DNA from: Mycobacterium shinjukuense
Lineage (GTDB): Bacteria > Actinomycetota > Actinomycetes > Mycobacteriales > Mycobacteriaceae
Reading direction: 5' to 3'
Assembly (NCBI RefSeq): GCF_010730055.1
Contig: NZ_AP022575.1
Location: 3,286,001-3,350,000 of the forward strand
Length of the DNA: 64,000 bases
Below the pieces are notes generated by a model. It saw only the letters and a program-made list of their open reading frames with translations. It searched no databases and had not been told where the DNA came from. Positions 53,677 through 63,364 of this stretch are shown in pieces. The first letter of the stretch is position 1; each line of letters begins with the position of its first letter. Made by a program: the position numbers and the translations under genes.

Positions 53677-55089
53677 ATGACGCTCTCATCCGGCGAACCC
53701 GCGGCTGTCGGCGGGCGCCATCGCGTGGTCATCATCGGGAGCGGGTTCGGCGGCCTGAACGCGGCCAAGGCGCTCAAGCGGGCCGATGTCGACATCACGC
53801 TGATCTCGAAGACTACGACCCACCTATTCCAGCCATTGCTGTATCAGGTGGCCACCGGGATCTTGTCCGAGGGCGACATCGCCCCGACCACCAGGCTGAT
53901 CCTGCGTCGGCAAAAAAACGTGCGGGTGTTGCTCGGTGAGGTCAACGCGATCGACCTGAAGGCCAAGACCGTCACGTCGAAGTTGATGGACATGGAGACG
54001 GTGACGCCGTACGACAGCCTCATCGTGGCCGCCGGCGCACAGCAGTCCTACTTCGGCAAAGACGAATTCGCCACCTTCGCACCCGGCATGAAGACCATCG
54101 ACGACGCCCTGGAGCTGCGCGGCCGCATCCTGGGCGCATTCGAAGCCGCCGAGGTCACCACCGACCATGCCGAGCGGGAACGCCGGCTGACCTTCGTGGT
54201 GGTCGGGGCCGGACCGACCGGCGTCGAGGTCGCCGGACAGATCGTCGAACTCGCCGAGCGCACCCTGGCCGGGGCGTTTCGCACCATCACCCCCAGCGAA
54301 TGCCGGGTGATCCTGCTGGACGCCGCACCCCAGGTGCTGCCGCCGATGGGCCCCAAGTTGGGCCTCAAGGCGCAAAAGCGGCTGGCGAAGATGGACGTCG
54401 AGGTGCAGCTCAACGCGATGGTGACCGCGGTCGACTACAAGGGCATCACCATCAGGGAAAAGGACGGCACACAGCGCCGCATCGAATGCGCGTGCAAGGT
54501 GTGGGCGGCCGGCGTGCAGGCCAACCCGCTGGGCAAGATGATCGCCGAGCAGTCCGACGGCACCGAAACCGACCGGGCCGGACGGGTGATCGTCGAGCCC
54601 GACCTCACCGTCAAGGGACACCCGTACGTCTTCGTCGTCGGTGATCTGATGTCGGTGCCCGGCGTGCCCGGGGTGGCGCAGGGCGCGATCCAGGGCGCCC
54701 GCTACGCCACCACGGTGATCAAGCACGCGGTGAAAGGCCATGACGATCCGGCCAGCCGCAAGCCCTTCAAGTACTTCGACAAGGGCAGCATGGCCACGAT
54801 CTCACGGCACAGCGCCGTCGCGCAGGTCGGCAAGCTGGAGTTCGCCGGGTACTTCGCCTGGCTCGCGTGGTTAGTGCTGCATCTGTACTACCTGGTCGGC
54901 CACCGCAACCGGATCGCGGCGATCTTCGCCTGGGGGATCTCGTTCATGGGCCGTACTCGCGGACAGATGGCCATCACCAGCCAGATGATCTACGCCAGAG
55001 TGGTGACGCAGTGGATGGAGGCCCAAGCGCAAGGAGCGCTGGCGGCGGCCGAACGCGCAGAAGAGGCCGAGAAACAGGCAGCCGGCTAG
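53677..55089 (+). CDS. ndhA: Type II NADH dehydrogenase NdhA
   Basis: The protein has 470 residues. It oxidises NADH and reduces menaquinone without pumping protons. N-terminal FAD site HRVVIIGSGFGGLNAAKALK, NADH site FVVVGAGPTGVEVAGQ, and the second FAD contact YVFVVGDLMSVPGVPGVAQG. The C-terminal hydrophobic/amphipathic segment FAGYFAWLAWLVLHLYYLVG anchors it to the membrane. A strong AGGAGG precedes the ATG. It ends overlapping metZ (convergent, 4 nt). Confidence 0.96.
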   Translation: MTLSSGEPAAVGGRHRVVIIGSGFGGLNAAKALKRADVDITLISKTTTHLFQPLLYQVATGILSEGDIAPTTRLILRRQKNVRVLLGEVNAIDLKAKTVTSKLMDMETVTPYDSLIVAAGAQQSYFGKDEFATFAPGMKTIDDALELRGRILGAFEAAEVTTDHAERERRLTFVVVGAGPTGVEVAGQIVELAERTLAGAFRTITPSECRVILLDAAPQVLPPMGPKLGLKAQKRLAKMDVEVQLNAMVTAVDYKGITIREKDGTQRRIECACKVWAAGVQANPLGKMIAEQSDGTETDRAGRVIVEPDLTVKGHPYVFVVGDLMSVPGVPGVAQGAIQGARYATTVIKHAVKGHDDPASRKPFKYFDKGSMATISRHSAVAQVGKLEFAGYFAWLAWLVLHLYYLVGHRNRIAAIFAWGISFMGRTRGQMAITSQMIYARVVTQWMEAQAQGALAAAERAEEAEKQAAG

Positions 55090-56309
55090 CTCAACGCCTG
55101 GTCGATATCGGCGATCAGGTCGTCGGTGCCTTCCAGCCCGACGGAGATGCGGATCACGCCGTCACCCAGGCCGATCGCGGCGCGCCCCTCCGGGCCCATC
55201 GCCCGGTGGGTGGTGGTGGCCGGGTGCGTCACCAGCGATTTGGCGTCGCCGAGGTTGTTGGAGATGTCGATCAGCCGCATCTTGTCGAGCACCTGGAAGG
55301 CCCGCCGCTTGGCGACGTCGTCGGCGCAGTCGAGCGCGAAGGTGACGACGGTTCCGCCCCCGGTCATCTGGCGCTTGGCCAGGTCGTATTGCGGGTGTGA
55401 CGGCAGAAACGGGTAACGCACCCACCGCACCGCCGGATGCCCTTGTAGGAACTCCGCGATCCGCTGCGCCGAGGAATTGCAGTGTTCGACCCTAATCGCC
55501 AGCGTTTCAAGGCCTTTCAGCAGCACCCAGGCATTGAAGGCGCTCATCGCCGGGCCGGTGTGCCGCATCAGCTTCTGCACCGGACCGTCGATGTACTCCC
55601 TGTCGCCGAGGATCGCGCCACCGAGCACCCGGCCCTGCCCATCGATGTGTTTGGTACCGGAGTACACCACCACGTCAACCCCCAACGGAAAACCCCGCTG
55701 CAACAATGGCGTGGCAAAAACGTTGTCCAGCACTACCTTTGCGCCCGCGGCGTGCGCCAGCTCGGTGACCGCCGCGATGTCCACCAGCGACTGCATCGGG
55801 TTCGACGGCGTCTCGAAGAACACCGCCTGCGTGGGCACCGACAGCGCCCGCTCCCATTGCGACAGGTCGTCGCCGTCGACGAAGACGGTCTGCACACCCC
55901 AGCGCGGCAGGATCTCGTTGCACACCACGAAGCACGAACCGAACAGGCTGCGGGCAGCGACCAACCGGTCACCGGCGGCCAGCAGCGCGCCCAGCGAGAC
56001 GAACACCGCCGCCATCCCGCTGGCGGTGCCGAAGGCCGCCGGGGCGCCCTCGATCAGGCGCAGCCGTTCCTCAAACATGGTCACCGTCGGATTGCCGTAG
56101 CGCGAATACACAAAGTGGTCCAGCTCCCCGGCAAACGACCGCTCGGCAACGGCCGCCGACGGGTAGACGTAGCCGGAGGTCAGGTACATCGCCTCGGCCG
56201 TCTCGTCGAACCCCGACCGCAACAGCCCGCCGCGCACCCCGAGGGTGGCCGGGCCGACCCCGTCGGGCAGCGCCTTGGGCGTGCGGACCGACTCGCCGGG
56301 GGTGCTCAT
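55086..56309 (-). CDS. metZ: O-succinylhomoserine sulfhydrylase MetZ
   Basis: The protein has 407 residues. PLP enzyme that makes homocysteine directly from O-succinylhomoserine and sulfide. The PLP Lys lies in VVYSGTKHIDGQGRVLGG; GTASGMAAVF and the Cys/Met-metabolism pattern are present. The ATG at 56309 overlaps the rhodanese stop. Last gene of purT-rhodanese-metZ, suggesting a sulfur link with the rhodanese. Confidence 0.95.
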   Translation of the reverse strand: MSTPGESVRTPKALPDGVGPATLGVRGGLLRSGFDETAEAMYLTSGYVYPSAAVAERSFAGELDHFVYSRYGNPTVTMFEERLRLIEGAPAAFGTASGMAAVFVSLGALLAAGDRLVAARSLFGSCFVVCNEILPRWGVQTVFVDGDDLSQWERALSVPTQAVFFETPSNPMQSLVDIAAVTELAHAAGAKVVLDNVFATPLLQRGFPLGVDVVVYSGTKHIDGQGRVLGGAILGDREYIDGPVQKLMRHTGPAMSAFNAWVLLKGLETLAIRVEHCNSSAQRIAEFLQGHPAVRWVRYPFLPSHPQYDLAKRQMTGGGTVVTFALDCADDVAKRRAFQVLDKMRLIDISNNLGDAKSLVTHPATTTHRAMGPEGRAAIGLGDGVIRISVGLEGTDDLIADIDQALS

Positions 56310-56731
56310 CCCTGGGTCCAGGGCAATCCGATCGCCCGCCAGCCGCCTGTGCCGCGATGCCCCTGGGCGTCAAGGTGCCCTTCAAAACCGTCCAGCACGT
56401 TGTAGGCCGGCGTGATGCCGGCCGCCGTGGCGGCCTCGGCGGCGCCGATGGAGCGGTTGCCGGAACGACACATGAACACCACCGGCCGGTCGCCCTGGCC
56501 GGCGTCAACGGGTGGGATCCGCTCCCGAAGTTCGGCCACGAAGCGCTCGTTGCGCCCGCCCTCGAAGGTGTCCCACTCGATGTAGATCACGTCACGGCCC
56601 AGGCTGGACAGGTCCGGCACCCCGACGAACCGCCATTCGGCCTTGGTGCGCACATCGACCAGCACCGCCTGGGGGTTGTCGCTGAGCATTTTCCAGGCCT
56701 CCAGCGGCGTGATGTCTCCCGCGTAGCTCAC
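56306..56731 (-). CDS. Rhodanese-domain sulfurtransferase
   Basis: The protein has 141 residues, a single rhodanese domain. The catalytic Cys is in VFMCRSGNRSIGAA (about residue 88), with DVRTKAEWRFVGVPDL near the N-terminus. It would transfer sulfane sulfur to a thiol acceptor. Overlaps purT and metZ by ATGA junctions on both sides, so co-translation is likely. The position matches Rv0390. Confidence 0.92.
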   Translation of the reverse strand: MSYAGDITPLEAWKMLSDNPQAVLVDVRTKAEWRFVGVPDLSSLGRDVIYIEWDTFEGGRNERFVAELRERIPPVDAGQGDRPVVFMCRSGNRSIGAAEAATAAGITPAYNVLDGFEGHLDAQGHRGTGGWRAIGLPWTQG

Positions 56732-57903
56732 CCGCGTGAGTCTCGCATATTCAGCCGCGCCGCGACGTCGTGGGCACGGTCGCGCGCGGTCGCCACATCC
56801 GCCGCGGTGGCCAGCGCCACGCCCAGCCTGCCGGTTGTGCCCGCGGGCGCGCCGGGGCCGCCCCGGTCGAACATCCGGACATCGCTTTCCGGCACGCCCA
56901 GCGCCGCGGTCAGCGCCTCGGCGGTCGGTGCCGAATCACGGCCCGGACTCAGCATCCGGGCCGCGCCCGGCGACACCATCAGGGTGTCCACCGCCAACCC
57001 CAGGATCGCCCGGGCCTGCAGCTCGAACACCGAAAGCCGCTGGGTGCGCAGGGTCACCCAGGCGCGTTCGGTGGGCAGCGCCGAGACGTCGGCGAAGTAC
57101 ACCTCGTCGCCGTTGACCATCAATTCGACGCTGAACACGCCGCGGCCGCCGAGCGCCTTGACGATGCGTGCGGCGATCGACTTGGCCGCGTCCAGCGCGG
57201 CCGTGGTCAACCGCAGCGGTTGCCAGGATTCCAGGTCACCGCCGTCGGCGTCGCGATGAGCGATGGGCGCGCAGAACTCGATGACCGGTCCGATCGGGCA
57301 CTGGCTGCACACCACGATCAGCGTGACCAGAAACTCGACCTCGACCACCGTCTCGGCCCACACCCGCTGGCGCGTGCCGGCGGGTTCCTGCCCGGCGGCA
57401 TGGCGCCAGGCGCGTTCGAGGCCGTCGGGCCCGGCGACCACCGACTGCCCCCGCCCAGGCGCCCGGGCGACCGGTTTGACCAGCAACGGGAAGCCCGCGT
57501 GGGCGGCGACCGCCGCAAGGTCGGCGAGCGATTCGACGAACCAGAACGGCGCGGTGGGCAGGCCGAGCTGGTCGGCCGCCAGCCGGCGCAGGCCCTCCCG
57601 ATCGATGGTCAACCGTAGGCTGCGGGCGCTGGGCACCGCGCTCACCGTGTCCAGGGCATCCACGGCGACCGCTTCGGTGAGCGTCACCACGAAATCCGGG
57701 TGCAGTCGGGCGAACACGGCGGCCAGCTCATCGGCATCGGTCAGGTTGACCACCAATGACTGGTCAGCGACCCGGTGCGCGGGCGCCTCGCGGTGCCCGT
57801 CTGCGACGATCACCTCCGCGCCCAGGTGTTGCAGCGCGACCGCCAGCTCCCAACCCGGTTCGCCGGCACCCAGCAGGAGCACCCGTGGCGCGTTGTCCGT
57901 CAC
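56728..57903 (-). CDS. purT: Formate-dependent GAR transformylase PurT
   Basis: GTG at 57903 with AAGGGG upstream gives 391 residues. An upstream in-frame ATG at 57921 lacks a ribosome site; longer frames to 58194 have no support. ATP-grasp enzyme that adds formate to glycinamide ribonucleotide in purine synthesis. Motifs: VLLLGAGEPGWELAVALQHL, FPLLVKPVARAPGRGQSVV, and GRGVFSVELMVNGDEVYFAD. The stop overlaps the rhodanese start. Confidence 0.93.
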   Translation of the reverse strand: MTDNAPRVLLLGAGEPGWELAVALQHLGAEVIVADGHREAPAHRVADQSLVVNLTDADELAAVFARLHPDFVVTLTEAVAVDALDTVSAVPSARSLRLTIDREGLRRLAADQLGLPTAPFWFVESLADLAAVAAHAGFPLLVKPVARAPGRGQSVVAGPDGLERAWRHAAGQEPAGTRQRVWAETVVEVEFLVTLIVVCSQCPIGPVIEFCAPIAHRDADGGDLESWQPLRLTTAALDAAKSIAARIVKALGGRGVFSVELMVNGDEVYFADVSALPTERAWVTLRTQRLSVFELQARAILGLAVDTLMVSPGAARMLSPGRDSAPTAEALTAALGVPESDVRMFDRGGPGAPAGTTGRLGVALATAADVATARDRAHDVAARLNMRDSRG

Positions 57904-58192
57904 CGGCCCACCCCTTCGCATGGTTGTTGTCCCGCCGCTCAAGGATAGGGCCGCGCAGCGGCAGGATCGGCCGGCGCCAACGCGGCGGCCCCGCACCGCC
58001 GGCCGCCCGGCGACGAGAAAGACGCGTCTGCACTCATTCTCTGAATTTTTGTGCGACTCTGCTGATAGCTGCCTGTTCAACGTGGCCATGAGGAGGTGGG
58101 GCGGGAGTGAGTGGCTGGATCCGCGCACCGAAAACCCTACTCGGCGGCGGAGGGCGCTTCGCGGACCGGACGGTGGCGTTGGGGAAAAGTCC

Positions 58193-58504
58193 ATGTCCTA
58201 CGTGACGACACAGCCAGAGATGCTGAACACCGCCGCCCGCGACTTGGCAAGCATCGGCTCGGCAATGGATGCGCTGAACGCCGCGGCGGCCTCGCTGACA
58301 ACCGCCGTGGTTCCCGCTGCCGCCGACGAGGTGTCCGCGGTGACGGCGGTGCGGTTCGCCATCCACGCCCGGCTGTATCAATTGGTCAGCGCGCGGGCCA
58401 CGGCGATTCACGACCAGTTCGTCGCCGTGCTGTCGTCCTGCGGGTGCTCGTACGCGGCGACCGAGGCCGCCAACACCGCCGCGGCCGGCCTGGGAGGGCA
58501 ATAG
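58193..58504 (+). CDS. PE family protein
   Basis: The protein has 103 residues, a PE domain only. MSYVTTQPEML carries the Pro-Glu at residues 8-9, and two helices follow (AARDLASIGSAMDALNAAAA and VTAVRFAIHARLYQLVSA). The C-terminal YAATEAANT fits the YxxxD/E-type secretion signal of PE-PPE pairs. The gene ends 2 nt before the PPE start, and the two probably form a heterodimer exported by an ESX system. Confidence 0.92.
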   Translation: MSYVTTQPEMLNTAARDLASIGSAMDALNAAAASLTTAVVPAAADEVSAVTAVRFAIHARLYQLVSARATAIHDQFVAVLSSCGCSYAATEAANTAAAGLGGQ

Positions 58505-58506
58505 CC

Positions 58507-59847
58507 GTGGTTGCCACCGACTTTGCCGCGCTACCACCGGAAATCAATTCGGCCAGAATCTATTCCGGGCCCGGCTCGGCTCCGCTGATGCAAGCGGCCG
58601 CGGCCTGGGAGCGGCTGGCCAACGAACTGAATTCGACGGCCGCCTCGTACGCTGCGGTGATCTCCGGGCTCACCGGCCAGGAATGGCTGGGCCCCTCGTC
58701 GATGTCGATGGCGGCGGCGGCCGCCCCCTACGTGGCGTGGATGAGGACCACCGCCGCTCAGGCCGAGCAGGCCGCCGCCCAGGCCCTGGCCGCGGCGAAC
58801 GCCTACGAGGTGGCGTACGCGACGACGGTGCCCCCGGCGGCGATCGCGGCCAACCGCAACACCATGGTTTCCCTGGTGCGGACCAACGTGTTCGGACAGA
58901 ACACGCCGGCGATCGCGGCCAGCGAAGCCGACTATGGCGAAATGTGGGCGCAGGACATCGTCGCCATGGAGGGCTACGCAGGCAGCTCGGAAGCCGCGTC
59001 GCAGCTGACACCCTTCACCCCGCCGCCGCCGACCACCACCGGGGCCGAGCCGGCGGCCGACGCCACGGCGCTGGCCGCGGCGGCCGCACCGTCCGCGGCG
59101 GCCGTGAACCTACCCGACCTGGTGGACCTGCCGACCCCACTGGGGGAGCTTGACCTTCTGGTGGCCGCGGCCGTGGCCGTCGCGGCCTCCAGCCTGGGCG
59201 TGCAGACGGCGCAACTGATCGAGATCTACCGCCACGACGAGGTCGACGAGTGGGAGAAGTACCCATTCGGCCCGGAATCGGCGGAAGCGGAAGAGGAAGC
59301 CGGTGGCGGATCAAGTCCGTACGTCCCCGGCCCCAGCCGGGGACGGGGCCCCACGCCGCTGCCGGGCCGGGTGTTCACCCCGCCCCAGCCCCCGATCGCC
59401 GCGCTGAGCGGCCATGCCACCAACATCGGCGGGCTGTCGGTGCCGCAGAGCTGGCTGCTGCCGCCGGCGGTGCGCCAGGTCGCCGCGATGTTCCCGGGAA
59501 CGACTCCGATGTTCATGACCGACGGTTCCGAGGGTGCCTACACCGGGATGGCGGCCGCGGGGTTGGCCGGGACCAGCCTGGCCGGTCTTGCCGCCCGGGG
59601 CGCCTCGTCGTCTCCGACCCCCGCGGCGGCCGCCCCGACGGCCGGCGGCGGCAGCGGGGGCGGCGCGGCGGCCACCCGGCCCGCGGCGACCTCGCCCACG
59701 ATCCCCGCGGCCGCCGCCGGGGCGGGCATCGCGGGCCTACCGCCGGGCTTGCCGCCCGGCGTCGTGGCGAATCTCGCGGCGACCCTGGCGGCCATCCCCG
59801 GGGCGACCATCATCGTCGTACCGCCGAACCCGAACGCCAACCATTAG
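58507..59847 (+). CDS. PPE family protein, SVP subfamily
   Basis: GTG at 58507 gives 446 residues. N-terminal PPE domain (FAALPPEINSARIYSGPGSA, about 170 residues, with the WxG of EWLGPSS). The GGLSVPQSWLLPP motif (about residue 308) defines the PPE-SVP group. A hydrophobic segment LDLLVAAAVAVAASSLG lies at about residues 215-231. The C-terminal third is Ala/Gly/Pro-rich. It follows the PE gene directly. Position beside purT matches PPE9 of H37Rv, which I remember as much shorter. Confidence 0.93.
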   Translation: MVATDFAALPPEINSARIYSGPGSAPLMQAAAAWERLANELNSTAASYAAVISGLTGQEWLGPSSMSMAAAAAPYVAWMRTTAAQAEQAAAQALAAANAYEVAYATTVPPAAIAANRNTMVSLVRTNVFGQNTPAIAASEADYGEMWAQDIVAMEGYAGSSEAASQLTPFTPPPPTTTGAEPAADATALAAAAAPSAAAVNLPDLVDLPTPLGELDLLVAAAVAVAASSLGVQTAQLIEIYRHDEVDEWEKYPFGPESAEAEEEAGGGSSPYVPGPSRGRGPTPLPGRVFTPPQPPIAALSGHATNIGGLSVPQSWLLPPAVRQVAAMFPGTTPMFMTDGSEGAYTGMAAAGLAGTSLAGLAARGASSSPTPAAAAPTAGGGSGGGAAATRPAATSPTIPAAAAGAGIAGLPPGLPPGVVANLAATLAAIPGATIIVVPPNPNANH

Positions 59848-59860
59848 AGCCGCCCGGCCC

Positions 59861-60504
59861 TCACGGCTGGCCGGGCAGTAGCCGCACCATCAGGCCGTTG
59901 CCCTCGGCCAGCAGCGTCTCGTCGCCGTCGACCAACTCCGCCGCCACGAACGCCTTGCGGCCCTCGATGCCGGTGACCCGGCCCCGGATCACCAGCGCCG
60001 CGTCGATCGGGGTGATCTTGCGGTAATCGACGTGCAGGAAGGCGGTCCGGCTGATCGGGCGTCCGGCGGCGTGCGAGATCATGCCGAAGATGTGGTCGAA
60101 CAGCAGCGGCAGCACACCGCCGTGCACCGCGGAGTTGCCGCCGACATGAAACCGACTAAAGGATCCCGTCATCTCGACACCGTCGGGGTCGTAGCGGGTC
60201 AGCGTCCACGGCGGCAGCAACAGGCTGCCCATGCCGGGCAGGCCCGGGGTCCGCCCGGCCGGCGCCTTGCCTTCCTCGGCTTGGAACGGGCCCAGCAGCT
60301 CGACCAGGGCCGCGGCGCGCTCGGCCGCCTCGTCCCACACCGCGTCGCCGGGATCTGCCGACACCGCCAGATCCTGTAGCCGGCGCATCGTCGCCACGAA
60401 CCGGCCGAAACCCTCACCCGGACTGGCCGGGCCGTATTCCGGGAAACCGCCGTGGTGTTGGTATTCGGGATCGATGTCTTGGGGGCCCAGCGAGGAATAG
60501 TGGG

Positions 60505-60508
<4 letters not shown>
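59861..60508 (-). CDS. Hotdog-fold thioesterase-like protein (Rv0356c-like)
   Basis: GTG at 60508 overlaps the purA stop (GTGA) and gives 215 residues. The C-terminal half has the PaaI-type hotdog pattern VGGNSAVHGGVLPLLFDHIF with FLHVDYRKITPIDAALVIRG. The N-terminal 80 residues are helical and specific to this group. It probably hydrolyses an acyl-CoA thioester, but the substrate is unknown. Coupled to purA. Confidence 0.88.
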
Positions 60509-61803
<1,295 letters not shown>

Positions 61804-61893
61804 CACGCGCTCCCACCTGCTCTCGCGGGTTGTGCCCGCTTATTGTGGTCCAGCCGGTGACCTACCCTACTCAGCAGGTTGCGAGGAGCTGTC

Positions 61894-62550
61894 ATGTATA
61901 CGGCCGAGAACGCACCCAGCACCGCGGTCTTGCTGTTCGGCGATCGGCCCCTGCCCGCCGCGTTGACCGGCCTGCCCACCCACCGAGCCGACGATCCGGC
62001 CACGATCGATGCCGCGCTGGACCCATACCGGCGGGTCGTGGTGGTCGGCGGCGATGCCGACCTGGCCACCGTGCTGAGCCGGCTGTTGCGCACCGACCGG
62101 CTCGACGTCGAGGTGGGCTACGCCCCGCGCCGGCGCACCGCCGCGACCCGGATCTACGGGTTGCCGACCGGGCGCCGGGCGGCGCGGCACGCGCGGCATG
62201 GGGCCGCTCGGCGGGTGCCGCTGATCCGCGACGAGACCGGATCGGTGATCGTGGGCCGCGCTCGTTGGCTACCGGCCAACGAGCAGGCCCTGATCCATGG
62301 CGAGGCCGTCGTTGACGACACCGTGCTGTTCGATGGCGATGTGGCCGGGGTGTGCGTCGAGCCGACGTTGGCTCTGCCCGGTCTGCGGGCCTCGGTACGC
62401 GAGCGCCGGTGGCGCGGGTGGATCGCCGGGCGCGCCGCCCAGCTGGGCACCACCGGCGCCGTGGTGGTGCGTGACGGCGTCCCGGCACCCCGCCCGGTGC
62501 GGCGATCGACGTTTTACCGCAACGTCGAGGGCTGGCTGCTGGTCCGGTAG
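61894..62550 (+). CDS. Conserved hypothetical protein (Rv0358-like)
   Basis: The ATG at 61894 follows GAGGAG (61883-61888), giving 218 residues. N-terminal VLLFGDRPLP and RRVVVVGGDADLATVLSRLL look like a nucleotide-binding or sugar-kinase-like alpha/beta segment; the middle has many Arg (RRRTAATRIYGLPTGRRAAR). The end VRRSTFYRNVEGWLLVR may be structural. I do not recognise a family. It lies 10-20 nt upstream of the M50 protease gene, so they likely act together. Confidence 0.8.
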   Translation: MYTAENAPSTAVLLFGDRPLPAALTGLPTHRADDPATIDAALDPYRRVVVVGGDADLATVLSRLLRTDRLDVEVGYAPRRRTAATRIYGLPTGRRAARHARHGAARRVPLIRDETGSVIVGRARWLPANEQALIHGEAVVDDTVLFDGDVAGVCVEPTLALPGLRASVRERRWRGWIAGRAAQLGTTGAVVVRDGVPAPRPVRRSTFYRNVEGWLLVR

Positions 62551-62569
62551 CTTTCGACCGGTGAGGAAC

Positions 62570-63340
62570 ATGGGCAGGCGCGAGTCGGTGCGACCCAGCC
62601 CGATCTTTCTGGGCCTGGTCGGTGTGACGGCCGTCGGGGGCGCGCTGGCCTGGCTGGCCGGGGAGACGGTGCAGCCGCTGGCCTACGCCGGGGTGTTCGT
62701 CATGGTGATCGCCGGCTGGCTGGTGTCGCTGTGCCTGCACGAGTTCGGTCACGCGTTCACCGCCTGGCGATTCGGCGACCACGATGTCGCCCTGCGCGGC
62801 TATCTCTCGCTGGACCCGCGGCGCTACAGCCATCCCATGCTGTCGCTGGGCCTGCCGATGCTGTTCATCGCGCTGGGCGGAATCGGCCTTCCCGGGGGCG
62901 CGGTGTATGTGCAGACCGGGTTCATGAGCACCACCCGCCGAACGCTGGTCAGCGTGGCCGGAGCGGCGATGAACCTGCTGCTGGCCGTGCTGCTGCTGGC
63001 GGCAACCCGGCTGTTGTACCAGCCGGCGCACGCGGTGTTGTGGGCCGGGGTGGCGTTTCTGGGTTTCCTGCAGCTCACCGCGGTGGTGTTGAACCTGTTG
63101 CCCATTCCGGGCCTGGACGGTTACGACGCGCTGGAACCCCACCTGAGTCCCCAGACGCAGCGCGCGCTGGCGCCGGCCAAGCAGTTCGGCCTGGTGTTCC
63201 TGCTGTTCCTGTTCCTGACGCCGGCGCTGAACCGGTGGTTGTTCGGCATGGTGTACTGGCTCTTCGAGCTGTCCGGTGTGGACCACTGGCTGGCCGCCGC
63301 GGGCAACACGCTGACCCGCTTCTGGGGCGTGTGGTTGTGA
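62570..63340 (+). CDS. M50 site-2 protease family membrane protein (Rv0359-like)
   Basis: The ATG at 62570 (GTG at 62561 possible) gives 256 residues. The zinc motif LCLHEFGHAFTAWRFGDHD lies inside a membrane helix (HExxH, about residue 58). The third ligand is in NLLPIPGLDGYDALEPH, the NxxPxPxLDG signature. About six membrane helices. Site-2-like proteases cut membrane-bound regulators; the substrate is not apparent from neighbours. Confidence 0.9.
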   Translation: MGRRESVRPSPIFLGLVGVTAVGGALAWLAGETVQPLAYAGVFVMVIAGWLVSLCLHEFGHAFTAWRFGDHDVALRGYLSLDPRRYSHPMLSLGLPMLFIALGGIGLPGGAVYVQTGFMSTTRRTLVSVAGAAMNLLLAVLLLAATRLLYQPAHAVLWAGVAFLGFLQLTAVVLNLLPIPGLDGYDALEPHLSPQTQRALAPAKQFGLVFLLFLFLTPALNRWLFGMVYWLFELSGVDHWLAAAGNTLTRFWGVWL

Positions 63341-63364
63341 CCCGGTGCGGCGTGCCGGGTGGCA

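Noticed and set aside
57904..58192. N-terminal extension of purT up to 58194
   Set aside because: The extension is unlike PurT, overlaps the PE promoter region and lacks a ribosome site; the GTG at 57903 fits better.
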